Source of the DNA: an uncultured Eubacteriales bacterium
GTDB taxonomy: Bacteria > Bacillota > Clostridia > Oscillospirales > Acutalibacteraceae
Length of the DNA stretch: 28,662 bases
Assembly: GCA_934394855.1 (NCBI GenBank)
Contig: CAKRRH010000023.1
Coordinates: forward strand, 1 to 28,662
Direction: 5' to 3'
Made by a program: the position numbers and the translations under genes. Positions 17,152 to 24,225 of this stretch are shown here, piece after piece. The notes under the pieces were generated by a model that worked only from the letters and a program-made list of their open reading frames with translations, did no database searches and was not told the origin of the DNA. Each line of letters opens with the position of its first letter. The first letter of the stretch is position 1.

Positions 17152-17880
17152 ATGAATGCAGAGATAATTGCGCTTATAGTTGATATATGTCTTTTGCTGA
17201 TTGTCGCATTATTCGTTTGGCAGTCGGCAAAGCGTGGCTTTTTGCGCACGCTCACCGAGGTCGTCGGATGTATTTTGGCAGTCGTGATCTCGTTTTCATT
17301 GGCGTCCTTTGCGGCTGAAAAATTTTATGATAATGCGGTCAAACCCGGAATTGTCGAGTCGGTCAACAGCACAGTAAACGGCACGAGCACTCAGGCAATC
17401 GGAGAGGCGATCGACAAAGCATGGTCGTCGGTGCCGTCATTTATTACAACGCTTCTTGTCGGCGACGGATATGATAAACAGACCGTGACCGAAAAAATCG
17501 AAGAATCGGTCAAACAGGGGAGCGAGTCGATCGGTGAGGCAGTCACCGATAACATAATCAAGCCGATTGTCACAGCGGCGATTTCGTTCATCTTGGCAAT
17601 AATCATTTTTGCATTGCTGATGGTTTTGGTTCGGTTCATATCGAAAAAAGTCGGACTCATCAAAAAAATACCGCTGGTCGGAACGGCAAATGCGGTGCTC
17701 GGCGGTGTGTTCGGATTTTTCAAGGGATTGATTATTATATATGCGCTTGTCGTGCTGATTTCGATATTGATGCCGATGTGCCAAAACAAATTGTGGATAT
17801 TCAACGCCGAGATGATCGGCAAATCATATCTGTTCAAAATGCTCTATGAGCTGAGCCCGTTTGTTCGGCTGACGGTTTAA
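17152..17880 (+). CDS. CvpA family membrane protein
   Basis: A 242-residue protein. The N-terminal helix DICLLLIVALFVWQSAKRGFLRTLTEVVG contains the KRGF..T pattern of the CvpA/colicin V production family. A second membrane segment follows (ILAVVISFSLASFAA), then a soluble insert of about 75 residues rich in Ser, Glu and Lys. Two further helices (AAISFILAIIIFALLMVLVRFI; VLGGVFGFFKGLIIIYALVVLISIL) complete it. CvpA-type proteins sit in the inner membrane and have been linked to envelope stress and secretion of colicin V in Enterobacteria; the role in Firmicutes is not established. The long loop between helices 2 and 3 is larger than in E. coli CvpA. It is the last gene of the long plus-strand run. 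Confidence 0.8.
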   Translation: MNAEIIALIVDICLLLIVALFVWQSAKRGFLRTLTEVVGCILAVVISFSLASFAAEKFYDNAVKPGIVESVNSTVNGTSTQAIGEAIDKAWSSVPSFITTLLVGDGYDKQTVTEKIEESVKQGSESIGEAVTDNIIKPIVTAAISFILAIIIFALLMVLVRFISKKVGLIKKIPLVGTANAVLGGVFGFFKGLIIIYALVVLISILMPMCQNKLWIFNAEMIGKSYLFKMLYELSPFVRLTV

Positions 17881-17948
17881 TTATGAACGGATTTTAAAGA
17901 ATATTCTAAGATTATTTATAATTTATTCAGGAAAAACTACGGTGGTTG

Positions 17949-17984
17949 AATGATAATATATCATAGCGGCATTATATTATCATT
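17949..17984. repeat. Perfect 12-bp inverted repeat between cvpA-like gene and pgsA
   Basis: AATGATAATATA (17949-17960) and TATATTATCATT (17973-17984) flank a 12-nt loop. There is no T-run directly after, only TTTT within the right flank, so it is a weak terminator at best. It could be an operator or mRNA stem in the pgsA leader. Confidence 0.45.
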
Positions 17985-18015
17985 TTGAAAAATAATTAGA
18001 TAAAGGGAAAATCAT

Positions 18016-18633
18016 ATGAACAGCAAGGATTACGAAAACAAAATTTTTACAATTCCGAACATTCTCTCAATGGTTAGAATATTGCTTGTGCCTGTGTTTG
18101 CAACGCTCTATTTTTGGAATTTTGAGGGGCATTTCTATTGGGCAATCGGTGCGCTGACGCTTTCGGGCATTTCGGATATTGCCGACGGCACAATTGCCCG
18201 TCATTTTAACATGATCAGCAACTTCGGAAAGATAATCGACCCGCTTGCGGACAAATTAACTCAAGGCGTTGCGGTCATTTGCATTGCGGTGAAGCATCCG
18301 TCATGCGTTCCTCTGCTGATACTTTTCTGTGCAAAGGAATGCACAATGCTGCTCGGTTCATATCATCTGCTCAAAAGCGGTGCAAGACCGAGTGAATCAA
18401 AGTGGTGGGGAAAGCTTAGCACCGTAATGATGTTCGCATTTTTGGTTGTTGTGCTGATTTCCGATATTGTTGCGGTGCCTAATGAAATTATCGCCTGCTT
18501 TGAGGTGATAGCGGCAATCTGCCTTTTGTTCTCGCTGTTTAACTATTATCCCGTGTTCAAAGAGATTCAGACAGGGGAATATGATCTTGAAACCGAAAGC
18601 AAAGTTAAAAATGATAATGACAAAGCCGAGTGA
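18016..18633 (+). CDS. pgsA: CDP-alcohol phosphatidyltransferase, probable PgsA
   Basis: A 205-residue integral membrane enzyme that most likely makes phosphatidylglycerol-phosphate from CDP-diacylglycerol and glycerol-3-P. The complete CDP-alcohol phosphotransferase motif is present: D54-x2-D57-G58-x2-A61-R62-x8-G71-x3-D75-x3-D79, in SDIADGTIARH and GKIIDPLADK. Several hydrophobic helices surround it. The N-terminus FTIPNILSMVRILLVPVF is typical of PgsA. Cardiolipin or phosphatidylinositol synthase-type homologues share the motif, so substrate is inferred. The ATG follows AAAGGGAAAATCAT. Confidence 0.87.
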   Translation: MNSKDYENKIFTIPNILSMVRILLVPVFATLYFWNFEGHFYWAIGALTLSGISDIADGTIARHFNMISNFGKIIDPLADKLTQGVAVICIAVKHPSCVPLLILFCAKECTMLLGSYHLLKSGARPSESKWWGKLSTVMMFAFLVVVLISDIVAVPNEIIACFEVIAAICLLFSLFNYYPVFKEIQTGEYDLETESKVKNDNDKAE

Positions 18634-18715
18634 CGGCTGAATTTTATCGATATAACACATTAGATTTAATTTGAAAGGAGTTAGTGCCGAATTAAAGACG
18701 GCGCTGTGTGATTTT

Positions 18716-21037
18716 ATGAAAATATGCTCAAGATGCAAAGAGCGGCCGGCTGTTGTGTTTGTGACAAGAGTCGAGGGAGATAAAACATTCCCGGAGGGCT
18801 ATTGCCTTAAATGCGCAAAGGAGCTCAACATCGGACCGATTAACGATATGCTCAAAAACATGAACATCACCGACGAGAACATGGACCAGTTAAACGACGA
18901 GCTGATGAATGCAATGGACGGAATCGTTGACGATGACGGAAACATTGACCCTCAGGCTCTTAACGATAAAATGGACGACATTATTCCGGGCGGTGCGGCG
19001 ACATTTCCGTTTTTGAATAATGTATTCGGCAAGGACGGCGAAGGCACCGAGCATATCATGGCGGAGGAAGTACCGAATGATAATGCAAGCGGTGCGCCTG
19101 AAAATAATAAAAAGCGTAAAAGAGTCGGAAAGTTTAAGTTTTTGCAAGGATATTGCACAAATTTGACCGAAAAAGCGGCTGAAGGCAAAATCGACAGAAT
19201 CATCGGTCGTGATAAGGAAATGAACCGTGTGATTCAAATTATGTCACGCAGAACCAAGAACAATCCCTGCCTCATCGGTGAGCCGGGCGTCGGCAAAACC
19301 GCAATTGCGGAGGGATTGGCGCTCAGAATCGCAAACGGAGATGTTCCTGCTAAAATGATGGATAAGCAGCTCTATTTGCTCGATCTTACTGCGCTTGTTG
19401 CCGGAACGCAGTTCAGGGGTCAGTTTGAAAGCAGGGTAAAGGGGCTTGTTGAAGAAGTCAAGGCTTCGGGAAATGTCATTTTGTTCATTGACGAGATACA
19501 TAATCTTGTCGGAACAGGAGACTCAGAAGGCACAATGAGCGCCGCAAACATATTAAAACCGGCGCTGTCCCGCGGTGAAATCCAGGTAATCGGTGCTACC
19601 ACATTCAACGAATATCGCAAATATATCGAAAAGGACGCAGCGCTTGAACGCAGATTCCAGCCTGTATCTGTCGAAGAACCGTCGCTTGACGAAACCTTTG
19701 AGATGTTAAAAGGCGTCAAGTCATATTACGAAAATCATCATAATGTATCGGTCAGCGACCAAATGCTCCATGAAATCGTGCTTTTGTCGGAGCGATATAT
19801 CAACGACCGATTCATGCCCGACAAGGCAATCGACTTGCTTGATGAGGCTTGCGCTTGCGCCGCACTTCGCAACAAGAAAGCGGACGATTATCTCAAAGCC
19901 GAGATCCGAATGACAAGGCTTGAGAACGAGAAAAATGAGATTGAGTCAGCCGAAGAGGTTGACTATGAACAGCTTGCAAATATCAACGCCGATATTGCAA
20001 GGGAAAAGGTTATCATTGACGGCACTGACGAGTCGGAGCTTCATTCCGATGTAATATTTGACGACCTCGCAAAGGTAATTCAGCTTTGGACGGGAATCCC
20101 GGCGGCAAAAATTCAGCAAAATGATTTCAAAAAGCTTGTCAATCTGAGTGATGTTTTGCATGAAAAAATCATCGGTCAGGACGAGGCAATCGATGTTATT
20201 TCGGCGGCTGTCAAGCGCTCAAGAGTGCAGATCAATAAAAAGCGCAGACCTGCATCATTTATATTTGTAGGTCCGACGGGTGTGGGTAAAACCGAGCTTG
20301 TAAAAGTGCTTGCAAACGAGCTTTTCGACACTCCCGAAACGCTTATCAGACTTGATATGTCGGAATATATGGAGAAACATTCGGTTGCGAAAATCATCGG
20401 TTCACCTCCCGGATATGTCGGTTATGACGAAGCCGGTCAGCTCACAGAAAAGGTGAGAAGAAAGCCCTATTCGGTTCTGCTTTTTGACGAGATTGAAAAA
20501 GCACACCCCGATGTACTTAACATATTGCTCCAAATTCTTGACGACGGACGAATCACCGACGCTCACGGAAGAACGGTCAACTTTGAGAATACGCTGATCG
20601 TCATGACCTCGAATGTCGGTTCGGACAAAAGGGAAAACGGACTCGGCTTTGGCAAAACATCGGACGATATGGCGTCGGAAAAGGCAATCAAGGGCCTTGA
20701 GGAATTGCTTCGCCCCGAATTTTTGGGACGAGTTGACGAGATCGTTGTATTCAAGCCATTAAGCTTTGAGTCAATGACCAAAATTGCGGGGCTGATGTTA
20801 AACGAAATCGTCGAGCCGTTGAATGAGCGCGGCATCACGCTTTCATATGATGAAGATGTGCTTAAAAATATCTCAAAATCTGCGGTCAATAAGCCGAGAG
20901 GCGCAAGAGAGCTTCGCAACTACATTCGCCGAAACATTGAGGACAAAATCACCAATGCATTGGTAGAAAATTATGATTCTCAGCCTGAAAAATTCATTGT
21001 TAGGGCTGACGGCGATAATGTTGTGGTCGAATATTAA
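18716..21037 (+). CDS. ClpA/ClpC-type AAA+ unfoldase with N-terminal McsA-like zinc finger
   Basis: A 773-residue two-ring AAA+ ATPase that would feed substrates to ClpP. Instead of the double Clp N-domain it begins with a C4 zinc finger: C4-x2-C7 and C30-x2-C33 in MKICSRCKERP...YCLKCAKE, resembling the McsA finger. An acidic linker follows. D1 has Walker A GEPGVGKTA (from residue 188) and Walker B VILFIDEIHN. A middle region (residues about 410-450) is rich in Glu and Lys. D2 has GPTGVGKTELVK, LLFDEIEKAHPDV and LGRVDEIV. The segment ENGLGFGKTS has an LGF tripeptide where ClpC/ClpA carry the ClpP-docking loop. Start: the frame opens at TTG 18671, but the finger begins at ATG 18716. AAAGGAG at 18674-18680 is too far from it and serves no in-frame ATG, so the true start is unsettled. 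Confidence 0.88.
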   Translation: MKICSRCKERPAVVFVTRVEGDKTFPEGYCLKCAKELNIGPINDMLKNMNITDENMDQLNDELMNAMDGIVDDDGNIDPQALNDKMDDIIPGGAATFPFLNNVFGKDGEGTEHIMAEEVPNDNASGAPENNKKRKRVGKFKFLQGYCTNLTEKAAEGKIDRIIGRDKEMNRVIQIMSRRTKNNPCLIGEPGVGKTAIAEGLALRIANGDVPAKMMDKQLYLLDLTALVAGTQFRGQFESRVKGLVEEVKASGNVILFIDEIHNLVGTGDSEGTMSAANILKPALSRGEIQVIGATTFNEYRKYIEKDAALERRFQPVSVEEPSLDETFEMLKGVKSYYENHHNVSVSDQMLHEIVLLSERYINDRFMPDKAIDLLDEACACAALRNKKADDYLKAEIRMTRLENEKNEIESAEEVDYEQLANINADIAREKVIIDGTDESELHSDVIFDDLAKVIQLWTGIPAAKIQQNDFKKLVNLSDVLHEKIIGQDEAIDVISAAVKRSRVQINKKRRPASFIFVGPTGVGKTELVKVLANELFDTPETLIRLDMSEYMEKHSVAKIIGSPPGYVGYDEAGQLTEKVRRKPYSVLLFDEIEKAHPDVLNILLQILDDGRITDAHGRTVNFENTLIVMTSNVGSDKRENGLGFGKTSDDMASEKAIKGLEELLRPEFLGRVDEIVVFKPLSFESMTKIAGLMLNEIVEPLNERGITLSYDEDVLKNISKSAVNKPRGARELRNYIRRNIEDKITNALVENYDSQPEKFIVRADGDNVVVEY

Positions 21038-21063
21038 ATCTGAACATTACTGAATATAACATA

Positions 21064-21092
21064 AAAACCGCATTCCAAGTGAATGCGGTTTT
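21064..21092. terminator. Bidirectional terminator between Clp ATPase and AraC gene
   Basis: AAAACCGCATTC (21064-21075), loop CAAGT, GAATGCGGTTTT (21081-21092) form a perfect 12-bp stem with A-run and T-run ends. It serves the plus-strand Clp gene and the minus-strand AraC gene, whose stop is 3 bp away. Confidence 0.85.
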
Positions 21093-21094
21093 GT

Positions 21095-21955
21095 TTATGT
21101 CAAAGGCCACTTAGGATATTTTTTCGGTGATTTATCAGAGGTGGGTGCAACGCCATATTTCTTTTTGTATGCACGGTAAAAGGTCGAATAGTTGTTAAAT
21201 CCGACAAATGTGGCGGCTTTTGAAGCGGAAATTGAGCTGTCGTGAAGAATCTTATGGGCATATTCAAGCCTGATCGAGGTGATATATTCCCAAAAGGTCA
21301 TGCCGGTATTATTGATTACGATTTCGTTGACTGTCGGGAAAGATACATAAAACTTATCCTTGATCGTTTCAAAGCTGATTTTTTCGGTGTAATGTTTGTT
21401 GATGTAGTTCATTATTTTTACAGGAATGCTGTTGGTATAATATTCTGCGTCACCGAATTTTTCGTTATAGTAGAGCGACACCTCGGACAAAATCGCCTGA
21501 ACTCTCGGGTGAATGTGAGCACGGCTGCAATGGAGCTTGACGCAGCGAATAAGCGACATGAACAGCTGTTTTATTGTCGAATCTTTGAAATTGCCAATGT
21601 GAAATGTTTTGTCGTTTTGGTCGGGCAGCATGAACGCGTCAAGAAAATCTTCATCAAGTCCGATGAATGCCGAGGCGTGAAAGTCGATCGCCATAAATTC
21701 ATAATCGTTTTTGGAAAGTCTGACAAGACGCAGTTCCTCGTTGGGCTTTCGCAATACCATGTCTCCGTTAAGAAGATTGGTTCTTTTGCCGTGAACATCA
21801 ATGCAAAAATCACCCCTTACGATGAAAACGAGGCGATAGAGGTGAACGTTGGTGTCGGCGTGTTCAAATTGGGAAGGCATATCCATTGATTCTTTGCTTC
21901 TTTTTGTGTAAAATACATTTAGATCGTCCTGAAAAAATCCTGTTGATAAATACAT
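21095..21955 (-). CDS. AraC family transcriptional regulator
   Basis: A 286-residue regulator. The first 130 residues look like the cupin-type ligand domain of AraC proteins (VHLYRLVFIVRGDFCIDVHGKRTNLLNGDMVLRKP). The last 100 residues contain the double helix-turn-helix: YINKHYTEKISFETIKDKFYVSFPTVNEI for the first, and the family-typical ISASKAATFVGFNNYSTFYRAYKKKYGVAP for the second. Ligand and targets are unknown. Spacing of the second HTH and the F-x-R-x-(F/Y)KK-x-(F/Y)G-x-(S/A)P motif is normal. The ATG follows AGGGTGA by 7 nt. It is divergent from the putative ncRNA and the polysaccharide genes, which are candidate targets by position only. Confidence 0.88.
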   Translation of the reverse strand: MYLSTGFFQDDLNVFYTKRSKESMDMPSQFEHADTNVHLYRLVFIVRGDFCIDVHGKRTNLLNGDMVLRKPNEELRLVRLSKNDYEFMAIDFHASAFIGLDEDFLDAFMLPDQNDKTFHIGNFKDSTIKQLFMSLIRCVKLHCSRAHIHPRVQAILSEVSLYYNEKFGDAEYYTNSIPVKIMNYINKHYTEKISFETIKDKFYVSFPTVNEIVINNTGMTFWEYITSIRLEYAHKILHDSSISASKAATFVGFNNYSTFYRAYKKKYGVAPTSDKSPKKYPKWPLT

Positions 21956-22006
21956 TACAAATTCACCCTGAAATTAGTTTGGAAATAAAATTGATTTGTG
22001 CTTTAA

Positions 22007-22035
22007 ATTATAACATATCACTTTAAAAAATGCAA
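22007..22035 (-). promoter_or_regulatory. Sigma-A-like promoter for the AraC gene
   Basis: On the minus strand TTGCAT (plus 22030-22035), a 17-nt spacer, and perfect TATAAT (plus 22007-22012) lie about 50 bp upstream of the AraC start. The two divergent -35 boxes (this one and 22058-22063) are 22 bp apart. Confidence 0.6.
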
Positions 22036-22057
22036 TATTTATGCTTAATATTTGTAA

Positions 22058-22086
22058 TTGACAGTTGATGATTTTATATATATAAT
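22058..22086 (+). promoter_or_regulatory. Full-consensus sigma-A promoter
   Basis: TTGACA (22058-22063), exactly 17 nt, then TATAAT (22081-22086). It is the only perfect consensus promoter I found in the window. It drives a region without a convincing ORF that ends at a strong terminator, so it is best explained as the promoter of an abundant RNA. Confidence 0.8.
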
Positions 22087-22092
22087 TTGGGT

Positions 22093-22382
22093 ATAGAAAC
22101 AAAAAAGTAGTTATGTTAATAATTGATTTTAAGTTTCTGTTCACGAAGCTTGAATGTGGAGATCGTTTAGGAGAAGAAGATTTTCTTTTTTAGCTTCCCC
22201 CTTACCATTGTGGTAGTCCGTTTCTTCGTAGAATGATTACCACAATGGCCCCCTATCATTTTTGATTTTTTAAGGCACGAAGCCTTGGAAAATATATTGG
22301 GAGTTCCGACGAATTTCGTTTGTGAACTAAATTATCGCATCAAAGCGGCTATTCTTTTGTGAATAGCCGCTTTGATGTTTTT
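22093..22382 (+). ncRNA. Putative structured non-coding RNA of about 290 nt
   Basis: The 5' end is inferred from the consensus promoter at 22058-22086 and the 3' end from the terminator at 22338-22382. No convincing ORF exists inside. Stems seen: CCATTGTGGTA (22205-22215) with TACCACAATGG (22238-22248), an 11-bp perfect stem whose loop holds a smaller TTCT/AGAA hairpin. It is flanked by two matching C-rich strands, CCCCCTTA and CCCCCTAT. Others are AAGGC/GCCTT (22272-22276 with 22282-22286) and AGTTC..ACGAA with TTTGT..GAACT (22303-22328). GGGAG near 22299 could pair with the C-rich strand. I see none of the landmark sequences of tmRNA, RNase P RNA or SRP RNA. The raiA-motif RNA and 6S RNA of Firmicutes are candidates I cannot confirm from sequence alone. 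Confidence 0.62.
22338..22382 (+). terminator. Strong intrinsic terminator of the putative ncRNA
   Basis: A 17-bp perfect stem, CATCAAAGCGGCTATTC (22338-22354) with GAATAGCCGCTTTGATG (22361-22377), has loop TTTTGT and is followed by TTTTT. It is the longest perfect hairpin in the window. Confidence 0.88.
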
Positions 22383-22405
22383 AGAGTAATAGATAACGAT
22401 AAATC

Positions 22406-22421
22406 TTGTTCACATGAACAA
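22406..22421. promoter_or_regulatory. Palindromic operator-like site upstream of the sugar transferase gene
   Basis: TTGTTCACATGAACAA is two 7-bp inverted half-sites, TTGTTCA and TGAACAA, around CA. A related half-site, TGTGAACAAAA, occurs at 22467-22477 within the spacer of the downstream promoter. The pattern suggests a dimeric repressor or activator; which protein binds is unknown. Confidence 0.45.
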
Positions 22422-22459
22422 ACGAATAATGTTATATTTTAGAAATTTTAAAAAATATA

Positions 22460-22488
22460 TTGTATATGTGAACAAAATATGTTATAAT
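22460..22488 (+). promoter_or_regulatory. Sigma-A-like promoter for the sugar transferase gene
   Basis: TTGTAT (22460-22465), a 17-nt spacer containing the GTGAACAAA half-site, then TATAAT (22483-22488). The transcript would have a leader of about 135 nt before the coding region. In that leader I see no strong hairpin. Confidence 0.6.
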
Positions 22489-22628
22489 ATCAACAAGACA
22501 TTATGCAAAATAGTAAATTATATGTTCTTTATAATTCGTAATTATGTTCGTTGGTTGTAATATGCCGTATGAAATTTACATATATTTATAAAACGAATTC
22601 GCGGTAATGATAGATAGAATCAGTAGGG

Positions 22629-24062
22629 ATGGTGGAATTTTTGAACAGATCCGGGCAAAAATCTTTTTTAGACGGATTAAAATATTGGTTTATTGACCTT
22701 ATTGTAATGATGGCCACATATTTTTTAAGTTATTTTGTTTACAGATGGATTTTCTATCCCGAAAGCGTGTTGCCTATCAGCAACGTTTACAGAATCACTG
22801 CGCTAATTATCATTATTCTTCATTCATTTACGTTTATTTTGCTCGGAGATCATTTTAACATTATCTCAAACGGCTATTGGAAACAATTTGTAGCGGTTTG
22901 TAAACATTGCTTCATTGTCTACGCTGTGCTGATCGTAATGCTTTTTGCAATTCAGCAAAGCGAAAAAATTTCCAGAGGAACGATCTGCCTTTTTGCCGTT
23001 TTAAATATTCTGCTGATGTATCTTGAGAGAATTATCGTCAGCAAAATCGTTAAAAAATATTTCAAAAATGTAAATAATTCGAAGTCCGTTTTGCTTGTGA
23101 CGACAGCTGAGCTTGCGGAAACAATATTACATAATATCAATCAAAACCCCGAAGTTCATTGCTGCGGAATCGCAGATTTCGGAGGTAATAATATCGGAAG
23201 CATTATCGGCGGTGTCAAGGTCGTAGCGGACAAAAACAGCGCAGAGGAATATATTTGTTCTCATTGGGTTGACGAGGTATTTGTTGCGATTCCTAATCAT
23301 ATTTCAATTTCGGAGAGCTTTTTCTCAAACTGCTACAAAATGGGTGTTACAACCGACCTTGTTTTGCAGCGTATGGACGGATTTGCATATCCTATAAGAT
23401 ATATCAGAAAGCTCGGCGGTTATTCGGTCATCACGGGAACATTTAACCGTCAAAAGCCGACTCAGCTGATTTTTAAACGAATCATCGACATTATCGGTTC
23501 GATTTTCGGGCTGATTTTCACCGCAATTTTCACGATAATTTTTGCACCGATAATATATATTCAATCACCGGGACCGATTTTCTTTGCACAAAAGAGAGTC
23601 GGAAAAAACGGAAAGATATTTACGATCTACAAATTACGTTCGATGTATATGGACGCGGAAGAGCGCAAAAATGAGCTGATGAAACAAAATAAGATGGACG
23701 GACTCATGTTCAAAATGGACGACGATCCGAGAATTATTCCAATCGGTAAATTTATCAGAAAGTTCTCAATCGATGAATTTCCGCAGTTTTGGAATGTTCT
23801 GATAGGGCAGATGAGCCTTGTCGGAACCCGCCCGCCGACGGTTGACGAATATGAGCAATATTCCTATCATCATAAGGCGAGACTGGCGATGAAACCAGGA
23901 ATCACGGGTATGTGGCAGGTGTCAGGCAGAAGCGACATTACCGATTTTGAAGAGATCGTTCGTCTTGACCGTGATTACATAGAAGATTGGAACATCGGCA
24001 AGGATTTCAAAATTTTGTTTAAAACCGTGGCGGCTGTGTTCATGGCAAAAGGCTCGGAATGA
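22629..24062 (+). CDS. Polyprenyl-phosphate sugar-1-phosphate transferase (exopolysaccharide initiation)
   Basis: A 477-residue WbaP/WcaJ-like enzyme that puts the first sugar phosphate onto undecaprenyl phosphate. The N-terminal third has about four membrane helices. A Rossmann-like soluble domain follows (SVLLVTTAELAETILHN, CCGIADFGG). Then come a membrane-entry helix (KRIIDIIGSIFGLIFTAIFTIIF) and the catalytic bacterial sugar transferase domain: SPGPIFFAQKRVGKNGKIF, YKLRSMYMDAEE, DEFPQFWNVLIGQMSLVGTRPP and KPGITGMWQVSGRSD. Length is that of the full three-domain family. Start is uncertain: ATG 22629 has no good ribosome site, and TTG 22641 has GGTGG 5 nt upstream. The sugar specificity cannot be read. 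It faces the minus-strand flippase/polymerase genes. Confidence 0.92.
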   Translation: MVEFLNRSGQKSFLDGLKYWFIDLIVMMATYFLSYFVYRWIFYPESVLPISNVYRITALIIIILHSFTFILLGDHFNIISNGYWKQFVAVCKHCFIVYAVLIVMLFAIQQSEKISRGTICLFAVLNILLMYLERIIVSKIVKKYFKNVNNSKSVLLVTTAELAETILHNINQNPEVHCCGIADFGGNNIGSIIGGVKVVADKNSAEEYICSHWVDEVFVAIPNHISISESFFSNCYKMGVTTDLVLQRMDGFAYPIRYIRKLGGYSVITGTFNRQKPTQLIFKRIIDIIGSIFGLIFTAIFTIIFAPIIYIQSPGPIFFAQKRVGKNGKIFTIYKLRSMYMDAEERKNELMKQNKMDGLMFKMDDDPRIIPIGKFIRKFSIDEFPQFWNVLIGQMSLVGTRPPTVDEYEQYSYHHKARLAMKPGITGMWQVSGRSDITDFEEIVRLDRDYIEDWNIGKDFKILFKTVAAVFMAKGSE

Positions 24063-24127
24063 CGGCTGAATCGGCATAATCTTTGTGTTTATGTCCTTGA
24101 ATGTCACAAACCGAATAGATTATAATC

Positions 24128-24160
24128 AAACCGCAGACAAGAGTGTTGTCTGCGGTTTTT
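24128..24160 (+). terminator. Intrinsic terminator after the sugar transferase gene
   Basis: AAACCGCAGACAA (24128-24140), loop GAGTG, TTGTCTGCGGTTT (24146-24158) and a T-run. It separates the sugar transferase from the phage-like gene, which must therefore have its own promoter (a TATAAT at 24171-24176 lacks a clear -35 box). Confidence 0.85.
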
Positions 24161-24225
24161 GCGTTGCCGATATAATACGCTCAAATGCGTTTATATCGAA
24201 TAAAACAATATGAAAGGAACATCAC

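Noticed and set aside
21242..21889. A 215-codon plus-strand frame opposite the AraC gene
   Set aside because: It is antisense to a well-supported AraC-family gene and shows no domain or ribosome site.
22093..22382. tmRNA, RNase P RNA or SRP RNA
   Set aside because: I see no tRNA-like GGTTCGA end, no RNase P core sequences and no SRP GGAAG-type apical loop.
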